64,000 nucleotides of DNA from Chitinophagales bacterium (GTDB taxonomy: Bacteria; Bacteroidota; Bacteroidia; Chitinophagales; Chitinophagaceae): the NCBI GenBank assembly GCA_017303335.1, contig JAFLBK010000001.1:315001-379000 (forward strand), given 5' to 3'. The position numbers were made by a program, and so were the translations under genes. Positions 19,051 through 28,491 of this stretch are shown piece after piece. The first letter of the stretch is position 1. The number at the start of each line of letters is the position of its first letter. The notes under the pieces are model-generated. The model ran no database searches. It saw nothing but the letters and a program-made list of their open reading frames with translations, and was not told the DNA's origin.

Positions 19051-22000
19051 ATGAGTGTGAAATACACAGAATACCAGCAACTTAACCTCCCTTCCATCAG
19101 CGAAGAGATACTGGCGAAATGGAAAAAAGAGAACAGCTTTGAAAAAAGCGTTCAACTCCGGGAAGGGAAAACACCGTTTGTTTTTTATGAAGGTCCGCCA
19201 AGCGCCAATGGAATGCCTGGTATTCACCATGTTATCTCCCGCACCCTGAAAGACCTGGTTTGCCGCTACAAAACCATGCAGGGGTTCCAGGTAAAACGCA
19301 AGGGTGGATGGGATACGCACGGATTGCCAATCGAACTGGGCGTTGAAAAAGAATTGGGTATTACCAAAGAAGATATTGGTGTTAAGATATCTGTTGAAGA
19401 TTATAATAAGAAGTGCCGCGAAGTGGTGATGCGCTTCAAAGACAAGTGGGACGATATCACCCAAAAAATGGGCTACTGGGTAGACCTGAATGCACCCTAT
19501 GTGACCTTCGAAAATAATTACATCGAAACACTCTGGTGGTGCCTCAGTGAATTATATAAAAAAGGATACCTCTACGAAAGTGTAAGCATCCAGCCCTATT
19601 CACCGGCTGCCGGCACAGGCTTGTCTTCGCATGAATTGAACCAGCCCGGAACCTATAAAGACGTGAAGGATACCAGTGCAGTCGTAATGTTCAAAGCGAT
19701 TAAGAGTGAAAAAATAAGCCTTAAAAGTGCCAAGGGTGATGTATTCTTCCTGGCCTGGACAACCACGCCGTGGACGCTCCCTTCGAACCTGGGATTGACC
19801 GTTGGACCGAACATCGATTATGTACTGGTAAAAACATTCAACCCCTACACACATCTTCCCATCAATGTAATTCTCGCGAAAAATCTTCTCGGCAAATATT
19901 TCAAAGCCGAAGGAGAAAATGGAGATTTTGATACCTATTCCGCGGAAACAAAACTTATTCCCTGGGCGGTATTCGCAGAATTAAAGGGAAGCGAACTGGA
20001 GGGAATGGCATACGAACAATTACTTCCTTTCGAAGCAAATACCCTGGAAAAGATACAGGAGCTCACACCCGGCGCACAGCCATTCCGTGTGATTACCGGC
20101 GACTTTGTTACCACCGAAGACGGTACCGGCATCGTACACACTGCACCGGCTTTTGGCGCCGATGACTTCAGGGTGGGCAAGAAAAACAACCTCGGTATCT
20201 TGACCCTCGTTGACAAACAGGGAAAATTCATCGACGGCGTTGGTGAATTCAGCGGACGCTATGTAAAGAACTATAAAGACGAGAAAGATTATGTGGATGT
20301 GAACGTAGATATCTCCGTCAAATTAAAGAAAGAGAACCGTGCTTTTAAAGTAGAGAAATACGAACACAACTATCCCCATTGCTGGCGTACCGATAAGCCC
20401 ATCATCTATTACCCGCTCGATGCCTGGTTCATCAAAACCACCGCCGTGCGTGACCGGATGGTGGAACTCAACAAGACCATCAATTGGAAACCCGCCAGCA
20501 CCGGTACCGGCCGTTTTGGTAACTGGCTCGAAAATATGGTGGACTGGAACCTCAGCCGCAGTCGCTTTTGGGGCACCCCGCTTCCGATCTGGCGTACCGA
20601 AGATGGCGAAGAAGAAAAATGCATCGGCTCGGTGCAGGAACTCAACAACGAAATAAAGAAGGCTGCTGAAGTACTCGGCGGCGAAACCAATAAACACTAC
20701 CTGCACGATGGCATCCTGGATCTGCATAAGCCGTATGTAGACGAAATCACGCTGGTAAGCGATTCAGGTAAGCCCATGAAACGGGTACCCGACCTGATCG
20801 ATGTTTGGTTCGACAGCGGCGCCATGCCCTATGCGCAATGGCATTTCCCCTTCGAAAACAAGGAAACCTTCGAACAGAATTTTCCGGCTGATTTCATCGC
20901 CGAAGGCGTAGACCAGACACGCGGATGGTTTTATACCCTGCATGCCCTGGGTGTTTTGCTGTTTGATTCCGTTGCCTACAAAACCGTCGTTTCGAATGGA
21001 TTGGTACTGGATAAGAACGGGAATAAGATGAGTAAACGACTTGGCAACGTCGTGGATCCTTTTGATACGATCAATAGTTTCGGAGCCGATGCCACCCGCT
21101 GGTACCTCATCACCAACGCGTCGCCCTGGGACAGCCTGAAGTTCGATTCTGAAGGCATCCGGGAAGCACAACGCAAATTCTTTGGAACGCTCTACAACAC
21201 CTACCAGTTCTTCGCCCTGTATGCAAACGTGGATGGCTTTGCTTTCAAGGAAAACTACATCCCCGTAAAAGACAGACCCGAGATCGACCAGTGGATTTTG
21301 TCTTCACTCAATACACTGATCAAGGACGCTACCCGGTATTTCGATGAGTATGAACCCACCCAGGCCGGACGGGCTATTGAAGATTTTGTTGATGAACACC
21401 TCAGCAACTGGTATGTGCGCCTCTGCCGCCGCCGTTTCTGGAAGGGTGAATACGAACACGATAAGATCTGTGCCTACCAAACGCTTTATGAATGCCTCGA
21501 AGTGCTCAGCCAGCTGATGGCGCCGGTGGCCCCGTTCTTTGCCGACTGGCTTTTCAACAACCTCAACGCGGTTTCTGGCCGTTTTACCGTTGCATCGGTA
21601 CACCACAGCGATTTCCCCAGGGCCGATGCGTCGGTCATCGATACCGACCTCGAGAAACGCATGCAGCTGGCTCAGGATACCTCATCCCTGATCCTGTCGC
21701 TCCGCAAAAAAGTAAATATCAAAGTAAGGCAGCCGCTGCAGAAAGTGTTCATTCCGGCCCTGGATAGCGCCATGGCCGAACGCATCCAGCAAGTAGCGGA
21801 TATCATCAAGGCTGAAACCAATATTAAGGAAGTGGATATCCTTGCAGCGGATAACGACTTCATCCGCAAAAAGGCCAAGGCCAATTTTAAAACCCTGGGT
21901 AAACGCCTGGGTGGTAAAATGAAATGGGCGGCCGAACAGATCGCCGGGTTCGATAATACCCTCATCAACCGGGTGATGGAGGAACCCTATACCCTCAATC

Positions 22001-22401
22001 CCGAAGATGCAGCCAAAGGCGGGGAGCCGATCATTATCACCGGGGAAGACCTGGAGGTATCTACGGATGCGATACCCGGTTATGAAGTGGCCGTAAAAGG
22101 ACAATTGACAGTAGCTTTAGATATAGTAATTACCGATGATCTGAAGATGGAGGGCGACGCCCGTGAATTCGTGAACCGGGTACAGAATATCCGCAAGGAA
22201 AGCGACTTCAACCTCACCGACCGGATCGACGTGCAGGTATTGGAAAATGCGGGGCTGCAGCCATCCTTAATTCAATATAAAGACTATATTTGCGCCGAAA
22301 TTCTGGCCGACTCACTGGCATTTTTACCTGTTTTGAACGCGGGTACCGAAATTGAAGTGAATGACGTCACATTAAAAGTGAACATACTTAAAAAAGTATA
22401 A
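19051..22401 (+). CDS. ileS: Isoleucyl-tRNA synthetase
   Basis: A 1,116-residue class I synthetase that charges tRNA-Ile. The ATP-site signature is the variant GPPSANGMPGIHHV (residues 48-61). The second signature is KMSKRLGN rather than the KMSKS of the E. coli-type enzyme. The CP1 editing domain is seen at WTTTPWTLPSN and GTGIVHTAPAFGADD. The large size and the variant signatures fit the eukaryote-like type 2 IleRS, which is often mupirocin-tolerant; that typing is inference. The DksA-like gene follows after 1 nt, so the two are co-transcribed. Confidence 0.96.
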   Translation: MSVKYTEYQQLNLPSISEEILAKWKKENSFEKSVQLREGKTPFVFYEGPPSANGMPGIHHVISRTLKDLVCRYKTMQGFQVKRKGGWDTHGLPIELGVEKELGITKEDIGVKISVEDYNKKCREVVMRFKDKWDDITQKMGYWVDLNAPYVTFENNYIETLWWCLSELYKKGYLYESVSIQPYSPAAGTGLSSHELNQPGTYKDVKDTSAVVMFKAIKSEKISLKSAKGDVFFLAWTTTPWTLPSNLGLTVGPNIDYVLVKTFNPYTHLPINVILAKNLLGKYFKAEGENGDFDTYSAETKLIPWAVFAELKGSELEGMAYEQLLPFEANTLEKIQELTPGAQPFRVITGDFVTTEDGTGIVHTAPAFGADDFRVGKKNNLGILTLVDKQGKFIDGVGEFSGRYVKNYKDEKDYVDVNVDISVKLKKENRAFKVEKYEHNYPHCWRTDKPIIYYPLDAWFIKTTAVRDRMVELNKTINWKPASTGTGRFGNWLENMVDWNLSRSRFWGTPLPIWRTEDGEEEKCIGSVQELNNEIKKAAEVLGGETNKHYLHDGILDLHKPYVDEITLVSDSGKPMKRVPDLIDVWFDSGAMPYAQWHFPFENKETFEQNFPADFIAEGVDQTRGWFYTLHALGVLLFDSVAYKTVVSNGLVLDKNGNKMSKRLGNVVDPFDTINSFGADATRWYLITNASPWDSLKFDSEGIREAQRKFFGTLYNTYQFFALYANVDGFAFKENYIPVKDRPEIDQWILSSLNTLIKDATRYFDEYEPTQAGRAIEDFVDEHLSNWYVRLCRRRFWKGEYEHDKICAYQTLYECLEVLSQLMAPVAPFFADWLFNNLNAVSGRFTVASVHHSDFPRADASVIDTDLEKRMQLAQDTSSLILSLRKKVNIKVRQPLQKVFIPALDSAMAERIQQVADIIKAETNIKEVDILAADNDFIRKKAKANFKTLGKRLGGKMKWAAEQIAGFDNTLINRVMEEPYTLNPEDAAKGGEPIIITGEDLEVSTDAIPGYEVAVKGQLTVALDIVITDDLKMEGDAREFVNRVQNIRKESDFNLTDRIDVQVLENAGLQPSLIQYKDYICAEILADSLAFLPVLNAGTEIEVNDVTLKVNILKKV

Positions 22402-22402
22402 T

Positions 22403-23236
22403 ATGGCAACAAAGAAAAAAGCGGCTAAACCAGCGGCTAAAAAGCCTGCAAAAGCAGCAAAAAAACCAGCGCCGGCTAAAAAAACAGCTCCTAAAAAAGC
22501 GGTTGCCAAAAAGCCTGTTGCGAAGAAACCCGTAGCAAAAGCAAAACCAGCTGCCAAGAAGCCCGCTAAACCGGCTCCTAAAAAAGCAGCTCCCAAACCC
22601 GTATCGAAAAAACCGGCCCAGAAACCCATGAAGAGTAAACCCGAAGTAAAGAAACCCGAAATCAAGAAGCCAGCCGCCAAGGCCCCGGTACTGAAACCGA
22701 TCGCACCGCCAAAACCGTCGATGCCCGCCAAAGCGAAGGATATCAAGATCGCCCCGGCAAAACCGGTAGTGCTTCCTAAGATCAATACCAAAACATCCCG
22801 CAAATACCAGCCTGATTTCACCCGTTCGGTATTAGACCAGCCCATTAACGACCCGGGAGCCCCGATCGTTCGTTACAGCGACACGGAACTGGCCGAATTC
22901 AAAGACCTGATCATGCGCAAGCTGGAATCGGCGAAAAAAGAACTGGCCTACCTGCAGGGATTGATCACCCGCAAGGATGAAACCGGTGGGGATATGGACG
23001 ACAGCCGGTACATGACCATGGAAGACGGATCTATCAGCATGGAAAGGGAGCAACTGAGCCAGATGGCCAGCCGCCAGATCACTTTCATCGATCACCTCGA
23101 AAAGGCCCTGATGCGTATCGAGAACAAAACCTATGGCATCTGCCGCGTTACCGGCAAACTGATCGACAAAGCCCGTTTGCGTGCGGTACCACACGCCACC
23201 CTGAGCATCGAAGCCAAGATGGGAGCGGTAAAGTAA
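22403..23236 (+). CDS. Lys/Ala/Pro-rich tail fused to DksA/TraR-like protein
   Basis: A 277-residue protein in two parts. Residues 1 to about 135 are a low-complexity basic tail of KKPA/AKPA-type repeats, like histone H1 or AlgP. Residues about 157-277 are a DksA/TraR-family module: a coiled-coil region (LAEFKDLIMRKLESAKKELAYLQ) and the terminal YGICRVTGKLIDKARLRAVPHATLSIEAK-type segment. The zinc-finger cysteines are reduced to one (C247), as in other Bacteroidota DksA-like proteins I recall. It may bind DNA non-specifically through the tail and RNA polymerase through the DksA part. It follows ileS by 1 nt. Confidence 0.85.
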   Translation: MATKKKAAKPAAKKPAKAAKKPAPAKKTAPKKAVAKKPVAKKPVAKAKPAAKKPAKPAPKKAAPKPVSKKPAQKPMKSKPEVKKPEIKKPAAKAPVLKPIAPPKPSMPAKAKDIKIAPAKPVVLPKINTKTSRKYQPDFTRSVLDQPINDPGAPIVRYSDTELAEFKDLIMRKLESAKKELAYLQGLITRKDETGGDMDDSRYMTMEDGSISMEREQLSQMASRQITFIDHLEKALMRIENKTYGICRVTGKLIDKARLRAVPHATLSIEAKMGAVK

Positions 23237-23260
23237 ATGCAAGCGTAAAATCGCAACATA

Positions 23261-23294
23261 AAAAAAGAGAATGAGTAATTTCATTCTCTTTTTT
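23261..23294 (+). terminator. Terminator of the ileS-dksA-like operon
   Basis: A perfect 14-bp stem, AAAAAAGAGAATGA / TCATTCTCTTTTTT, with a 6-nt loop. The symmetric A and T tracts allow termination in both directions. Confidence 0.88.
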
Positions 23295-23312
23295 ATTTCA
23301 ACCCATCCCGCT

Positions 23313-23660
23313 ATGTTTAAAAAATTAAGAACCGTTGTTTACCACGTAAACGACCTGCCCAAAGCCAAAGAATGGTACCAGGCAATCACCGGCGTTGCAC
23401 CGTATTTCGATGAACCCTTCTATGTTGGCTTCGATATCAATGGCTGTGAACTGGGACTTGATCCCGACATGACGGGTGTTACTGACGGCAACCACAGTTT
23501 TGTTTTCTGGAGCGTGGATGATATTGCCCAGGGCTTCGATAAGCTGCTTGCGCAACAGGCTACGGTGGTTCAACCGATAACAGAAGTAGGTGGTAACATC
23601 AGGGTTGCTGTGCTGAATGATCCCTGGGGAAACGCGGTGGGAATTATCGAAGGGGCCTGA
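23313..23660 (+). CDS. VOC-superfamily (glyoxalase-like) protein
   Basis: A 115-residue protein with a single vicinal-oxygen-chelate module: start LRTVVYHVNDLPKAKEWYQAITG and end VAVLNDPWGNAVGIIEG. Such proteins are small metal-dependent enzymes or binding proteins; the substrate is unknown. The ATG at 23313 is used because the longer frame (from 23271) overlaps the preceding terminator. Confidence 0.8.
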   Translation: MFKKLRTVVYHVNDLPKAKEWYQAITGVAPYFDEPFYVGFDINGCELGLDPDMTGVTDGNHSFVFWSVDDIAQGFDKLLAQQATVVQPITEVGGNIRVAVLNDPWGNAVGIIEGA

Positions 23661-23723
23661 AAAACGATAGCGGATTCATGATACCGGATAGCAGGTATAA
23701 GATGTACATCCGGGATCGCTTTC

Positions 23724-25532
23724 TTACTTCACTTCCTGCATATCCACCAGCCGTTTGTAAAAGCCATCCTGCCGGATGAGTGAATCGTGGGTGCCGCGTT
23801 CCACGATCTCCCCTTTCTGCAGCACAATGATCTCATCGGCATGGCGGATCGTGCTGAGCCGGTGGGCGATAACGATCGACGTTCGGTGGCTCATCAGGTT
23901 ATTGATGGCGTCCTGAACGAGGCGTTCGCTTTCCGTATCCAGTGAAGAAGTGGCCTCATCCAGGATAAGGATCGGCGGGTTTTTGAGAACAGCCCGTGCG
24001 ATGGTGACCCGCTGCCGTTCGCCACCACTGAGTTTGCTTCCCCGATCGCCGATGTTGGTATCGTAGCCTTGCTCCTTTCCGGCGATGAACGTATGTGCGT
24101 TGGCAATCTTCGCCGCGGATTCGATATCCGGGCGGCCCGCGTTGTTCATCCCCAACGCGATATTGGCGGCGATGGTATCGTTGAAGAGTATGGGTTCCTG
24201 CGTTACGATGCTCATGAGGCTCCGCAGGGATTGCAATGAGTATTCCTTGATGTTTACCCCGTCGATCAGTATCTCACCGCTGCTTACATCGTGGAAACGG
24301 GGTACCAGGTCGGCCAGGGTGCTTTTGCCGGCGCCACTGCTCCCCACCAATGCTACTGTTTTTCCTTTTTCGATGCGGAGATTGATGTTTTTCAGTATGA
24401 CGGCATCATCATACCGGAACCCTACATTGCGGAATTCGATACAATCGTTGAAGCTGTCGAATTTGCGGCCATTCGGGTTATCATCGACCGTAACAGGCGC
24501 CTTAAGCACTTCTTCGATGCGGTCGATGGCCGATGATCCTTTTTGCATATTGCTGAAGGCCGTAGAAATGGATTTGGCCGGATCAATGATGTTATAAAAC
24601 AAGCCCATGTAGGTAAGAAACAAAGCGCCGGTAAGGCCGAGTTCATTATTTAATACCAACCGGCCGCCGAACCAGAGTATTCCGGCAAAAATGGCAACGC
24701 CCATCATCTCGCTCATGGGAGAAGCCATATCCCGGCGAAAGCCGATATGATTACGGGCTTTGAGCAACGCATTGCTGGTATCCAGGAATTTGCCCCGCAG
24801 CAGCCCTTCCACATTAAAGGCCTTGATGACCCGCAGGCCCCCCAATGTTTCTTCGATGATGGAGATGCTTTCGCCGTTCTTCTGCGCCACTACATTGGAT
24901 TGCTTTTTCAGCGAGCGGCTCAGGCGGCCGATCACCAAACCCATCACGGGTATGCAGAGCAGGATAAAAAACGTAAGCTTGGGACTGATCGAAAATAAGA
25001 CGAACAGGTTCACGATAATGGTAAGCGGATCCCGCAGCCATCCTTCCAGGGTTCCCACCACCGAGCCCTCGATCTCTCCCACATCATTGGTCACGCGGCT
25101 CATCAGGTCGCCCTTTCGTTTCTCCGTAAAATACCCGATCGGTAATTGCAGTATCTTATTGTACAGGTCGATCCGGAAACGGGTTACAATCCCGTTCTTG
25201 ATCGGACCCATGGCCCTGTAGGAAAGATAGAGGAAGAGGTTCTTGAGGAAGATGAAGATGATGATCAGCACACACACCACGCCCAGATCGTGCAGTTTAT
25301 CGCCGGTATAAACAAGACTATTCAGGTTGTCGGTCACCCAGCGCATCAGGAAACTTCCCGATCCTTTCGCCACCGTTCCCTGCTGCACATCAAAGATCAG
25401 CTGCATGAAAGGAAGCAGCATGCCGATGGACACGATCGAAAAAACGATCGAAAGCAGGATGGTAATGATGTAGGTGACAATAGCCGGTCGGTAATGCCCG
25501 AGGTACTGAAAAACCCTTGAATACTTCTTCAT
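23724..25532 (-). CDS. MsbA-like ABC exporter (fused permease and ATPase)
   Basis: A 602-residue half-transporter. The N-terminal ABC type-1 membrane domain has six TM helices over about residues 20-320. The C-terminal ATPase has Walker A (ALVGSSGAGKST), signature LSGGERQRVTIARA, Walker B (ILILDEATSSLD) and H-loop (VIAHRLST). The layout fits lipid A or lipid-linked export (MsbA-like), but the substrate is not proven. The ATG at 25532 (MKKYSRVFQYLGHYR) is two codons inside the open frame. It is divergent from rbfA. Confidence 0.88.
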   Translation of the reverse strand: MKKYSRVFQYLGHYRPAIVTYIITILLSIVFSIVSIGMLLPFMQLIFDVQQGTVAKGSGSFLMRWVTDNLNSLVYTGDKLHDLGVVCVLIIIFIFLKNLFLYLSYRAMGPIKNGIVTRFRIDLYNKILQLPIGYFTEKRKGDLMSRVTNDVGEIEGSVVGTLEGWLRDPLTIIVNLFVLFSISPKLTFFILLCIPVMGLVIGRLSRSLKKQSNVVAQKNGESISIIEETLGGLRVIKAFNVEGLLRGKFLDTSNALLKARNHIGFRRDMASPMSEMMGVAIFAGILWFGGRLVLNNELGLTGALFLTYMGLFYNIIDPAKSISTAFSNMQKGSSAIDRIEEVLKAPVTVDDNPNGRKFDSFNDCIEFRNVGFRYDDAVILKNINLRIEKGKTVALVGSSGAGKSTLADLVPRFHDVSSGEILIDGVNIKEYSLQSLRSLMSIVTQEPILFNDTIAANIALGMNNAGRPDIESAAKIANAHTFIAGKEQGYDTNIGDRGSKLSGGERQRVTIARAVLKNPPILILDEATSSLDTESERLVQDAINNLMSHRTSIVIAHRLSTIRHADEIIVLQKGEIVERGTHDSLIRQDGFYKRLVDMQEVK

Positions 25533-25663
25533 GTGCAATAAATCACGGTATAAACGGCAAAGTAACTAATTTTACACGGTCTGCCATAGTAATTACCGTT
25601 CCGCCTGTATAAATGCAGAGCAGAAGGCGGCCACCATGGAGAAGACGATCAAACACCGTTATT

Positions 25664-26026
25664 ATGTTAGAAGGTAAAAGACAAAAGCAGGTAGCCGGTT
25701 TGCTGAACAAGGAACTCAGCGATATTTTCCAACGCCTGGGTATTTCGATGATGGACGGGGGCATGGTATCCATTTCGTCGGTAAAGATCACACCCGACCT
25801 CTTCGACGCCCGTATATACCTGAGCTTTTTTAAGGTTACCGATCCGGTAGCGGCCCTCAAAAAGATCGAAGACCGGAACTGGGAGATCAAGAAAGAGCTC
25901 ACCGAACGGGTGCGGCACCAGTTACGCAGCATGCCCAAACTCACTTTTTACATCGACGATACATTGGAATATGTAGACAAGATGGAGCAGTTGTTCAAAG
26001 AGATCAAGAAAGAAAAAGGATCATAG
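25664..26026 (+). CDS. rbfA: Ribosome-binding factor A
   Basis: A 120-residue KH-fold protein that helps mature the 30S subunit. The typical features are MLEGKRQKQVAGLLNKELSDI at the start, VSISSVKITPDLFDARIYLS in the middle and a C-terminal MPKLTFYIDDTLEYVDKMEQLF. The ATG at 25664 matches the family start; the upstream open frame is not conserved-looking. It is followed by a LolC/E-type permease, an arrangement I remember from other Bacteroidota. Confidence 0.92.
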   Translation: MLEGKRQKQVAGLLNKELSDIFQRLGISMMDGGMVSISSVKITPDLFDARIYLSFFKVTDPVAALKKIEDRNWEIKKELTERVRHQLRSMPKLTFYIDDTLEYVDKMEQLFKEIKKEKGS

Positions 26027-26029
26027 TAT

Positions 26030-26076
26030 ATGGTTCATTGTTCATGTGAAACTGAAAGCAACGTTCCATGAACCAT
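26030..26076. repeat. Inverted repeat between rbfA and permease gene
   Basis: ATGGTTCAT (26030-26038) and ATGAACCAT (26068-26076) are perfect 9-bp inverted arms with 29 nt between them. The right arm runs into a tandem of CCATGAG units. No T-run follows. It could be an mRNA hairpin between the two genes. Confidence 0.45.
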
Positions 26077-26100
26077 GAGCCATGAGCCATTACCCCTATC

Positions 26101-27321
26101 ATGTATTTCACGTTCGCCTGGAGATATTTCAAAGCAAAAAAAAGCGCCAACGCCATCAACATCATCGCGTGGGTAACGGCCGGCGTCATCGCTTTCGCTA
26201 CCTGTTGCCAGGTGCTTGTCTTAAGCGTATTCAATGGTTTTGAAGACCTGGTCAAATCGCTTTACTCCTCTTTTTATACCGACCTGCGTATTGCGCCCGC
26301 TGCGGGCAAAACCTTTACCCTTACAGCACAGCAGATCGCTTCACTCAAACAAGAACCCGCGGTGCAGGGATTTTCGCTGATCGCGGAAGAAAAAGCGTTA
26401 CTGAAGAATTATGATGCGCAAACGGTGGTGTACCTCAAGGGGGTGGATGCTAACTACGACAACGTATGTGGCGTTGCTTCCAAAACAAACCGGGGACGAT
26501 ACCAGACCGGTACGGCCGATGATCCAAGGCTGGTGGCTGGCTCCGGTATCCAGAATGCCATTTCCATAAATCTGAACCCGGCCCTTCCCTCCGATCCGCT
26601 TACCATCATACTTCCCAAACGCAATGCGCCCGGTAACGACCCGCTGCAGTCGATCAGCGAAGGGCATGTACGGGCGGCAGGCGTGTTCACCATACAACAG
26701 GAGTTCGACGATAAATACGTACTCACCAACATCGACTTCGTAAAACAACAAATGGGGTTTGGCCCCGATGAATACAGCGCCGTGGAAATAAAACTGAAAC
26801 CGGGCGCCGAAGCGGAGCAGGTGAAAGCCAGTCTTGCAACCGCCCTGGGAAAAACTTATAAAGTACAAACAAGGTACGAGCAGAATAACAGTCTGTATAC
26901 AACGATGAAAATGGAAAAATGGGCGATCTATGCTGTACTCACCCTGATCCTGGTCATCGCGGCGTTCAATATGATCAGTGCGCTTACCATGCTGGTGCTG
27001 GAAAAGAAAAAAGACATCAGCGTGCTGCAGAGTATGGGCATGTACAAAGGAGGCGTGTTACGGATATTTCTTGGAGAAGGCTTGTTGCTGGGATGCATCG
27101 GAACCGGCATGGGTATCGCGATGGCGGCCGTGCTGTGCTTTCTGCAGATACAATTCAAGATCATCAAACTGACCGGCGGAACCTTCCTGCTGGATTATTT
27201 CCCGGTAAAACTGGTTGCGTCCGATTTTATACTGGTAGCCTGTACAGCCTTGTTCATTGCCTTCCTGGCATCCTGGTTCCCGGCCAAGAAAGCGTCTGAC
27301 CAGGCTTTAGAGCTCAGGTAG
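26101..27321 (+). CDS. FtsX/LolC-E-type ABC transporter permease
   Basis: A 406-residue inner-membrane protein with one TM near the N-terminus (INIIAWVTAGVIAFATCCQVL), a large periplasmic MacB-like domain, and three C-terminal TM helices (from WAIYAVLTLILVIAAFNMI). This is the layout of LolC/LolE permeases that move lipoproteins to the outer membrane. The N-terminal FAWRYFKAKKSANAIN motif is typical of that group. The ATPase partner is not beside it. It overlaps the convergent transketolase gene by 8 nt. Confidence 0.83.
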   Translation: MYFTFAWRYFKAKKSANAINIIAWVTAGVIAFATCCQVLVLSVFNGFEDLVKSLYSSFYTDLRIAPAAGKTFTLTAQQIASLKQEPAVQGFSLIAEEKALLKNYDAQTVVYLKGVDANYDNVCGVASKTNRGRYQTGTADDPRLVAGSGIQNAISINLNPALPSDPLTIILPKRNAPGNDPLQSISEGHVRAAGVFTIQQEFDDKYVLTNIDFVKQQMGFGPDEYSAVEIKLKPGAEAEQVKASLATALGKTYKVQTRYEQNNSLYTTMKMEKWAIYAVLTLILVIAAFNMISALTMLVLEKKKDISVLQSMGMYKGGVLRIFLGEGLLLGCIGTGMGIAMAAVLCFLQIQFKIIKLTGGTFLLDYFPVKLVASDFILVACTALFIAFLASWFPAKKASDQALELR

Positions 27322-28156
27322 ATAAGTAATCGCCCAGGGTTTCGGGCAGTTGCGCCAGGGCTTTTTGCAGTTGCTCATCGTTGGGGGCGATGCCGTGCCA
27401 CTCGTGGCTTCCTTCCATAAAATCGATCCCCTTGCCCATTTCGGTCTTCATCAGTATCACGATCGGCTTCCCTTTTCCAACGAATGTTTTGGCCTGGTTC
27501 AATCCGGCCACTACGGCATCCACATCATTGCCATCCATTTCCAGTACCTGCCAGTTAAAGGCTTCAAATTTAGCCCGGAGGCTATCGAGCCCCATTACAT
27601 CCTTGGTAGGTCCGTCGATCTGCTGTCCGTTCCAATCGATGGTAGCGATGAGGTTATCTACTTTCTTGTGAGCCGCAAAGAGGATGGCTTCCCAGTTCTG
27701 GCCTTCATCCAGCTCCCCGTCGCCATGCAGCGAGTATACGATATGCGGATCGTTGTTGAGTTTTTTGGCCAGTGCGGCGCCTACGGCAACACTCATTCCC
27801 TGGCCAAGAGAACCACTTGCCATGCGAACGCCAGGCAGGTGCTCGTGCGTGGTGGGATGCCCTTGCAGCCGGCTGTTGATCTTACGGAATGTGCTGAGTT
27901 CCTTCACGGGGAAATAGCCGCTGCGGGCCAGGGTACTGTAATATACCGGGGAGATATGCCCATTGCTCAGGAAAAAGAGGTCTTCCCCGATCCCGTCCAT
28001 CTTGAAATCGGGATTGTGCTTCATTACGTTGAAGTACAGGGCTGTGAAATACTCCGTGCAACCCAACGACCCGCCGGGGTGCCCGCTTTGAACGGCATGT
28101 ACCATGCGTACGATATCCCTGCGTATCTGGGTGGCTATGTCCTTTAAATTGCTCAT
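27314..28156 (-). CDS. Transketolase N-terminal subunit
   Basis: A 280-residue thiamine-diphosphate-binding half of a split transketolase (pentose phosphate pathway). The markers are SGHPGGSLGCTEYFTALYF at residues about 23-42 and the TPP/Mg motif GDGELDEGQNWE. Split enzymes need a C-terminal subunit that carries the pyrimidine-binding half; in this window it is not next to the gene. The promoter upstream is strong. It is convergent with the permease. Confidence 0.9.
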   Translation of the reverse strand: MSNLKDIATQIRRDIVRMVHAVQSGHPGGSLGCTEYFTALYFNVMKHNPDFKMDGIGEDLFFLSNGHISPVYYSTLARSGYFPVKELSTFRKINSRLQGHPTTHEHLPGVRMASGSLGQGMSVAVGAALAKKLNNDPHIVYSLHGDGELDEGQNWEAILFAAHKKVDNLIATIDWNGQQIDGPTKDVMGLDSLRAKFEAFNWQVLEMDGNDVDAVVAGLNQAKTFVGKGKPIVILMKTEMGKGIDFMEGSHEWHGIAPNDEQLQKALAQLPETLGDYLST

Positions 28157-28232
28157 TGGAAGATTATATTTCTGTTATGCCTGGAGCCAATGCGAAAGGG
28201 CTGTTTAAGCCCGTTTCCGCATTTTTCGGGTG

Positions 28233-28263
28233 CAAACCTACTTGAAAAAAGCCTCGGTGCAAA
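28233..28263 (-). promoter_or_regulatory. Transketolase promoter
   Basis: On the minus strand TAGGTTTG (28233-28240) is preceded by TTTG (28260-28263) with a 19-nt spacer. This is an almost textbook Bacteroidota promoter. The leader to the ATG at 28156 is about 75 nt. Confidence 0.75.
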
Positions 28264-28451
28264 CTTTAATAACAGGGTGGTATTAAATAGTTGATAATAA
28301 GTTTACATTTTCTTCGTTATTTGCATACCAGTATCAGGAAAGGCCGTTATTCAAAACTAATTACCCCTCCCGGTACCACTTCAGGCAACCCTTTTTTTTA
28401 AAATTGAGTCTATTAAATATCGTTTTAGTTTTTATCTCAAAACATATTTAA

Positions 28452-28459
28452 TACTTTTG
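28452..28459 (+). promoter_or_regulatory. -7 promoter element of the MraY/WecA-like gene
   Basis: TACTTTTG fits TAnnTTTG and lies 32 nt upstream of the ATG at 28492. Confidence 0.55.
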
Positions 28460-28491
28460 CCTTATAAACCAGAACCCTGAAATAACTACGA

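Larger units (their letters stand above)
28157..28491. other. Intergenic region between transketolase and MraY-like gene
   Basis: A 335-nt divergent region that carries the promoter of the transketolase gene on the minus strand (28233-28263) and the -7 element of the next gene on the plus strand (28452-28459). The middle part is AT-rich and I see nothing else in it. Confidence 0.6.

Noticed and set aside
22372..22845. A 157-residue frame (Gly/Ala/Phe-rich) opposite the Lys-rich tail
   Set aside because: It is the mirror of a low-complexity KKPA region and looks like a membrane protein only because of that.
26030..26100. The ATGAACC/ATGAGCC tandem as a microsatellite
   Set aside because: Only three short imperfect units; listed as an inverted repeat instead.
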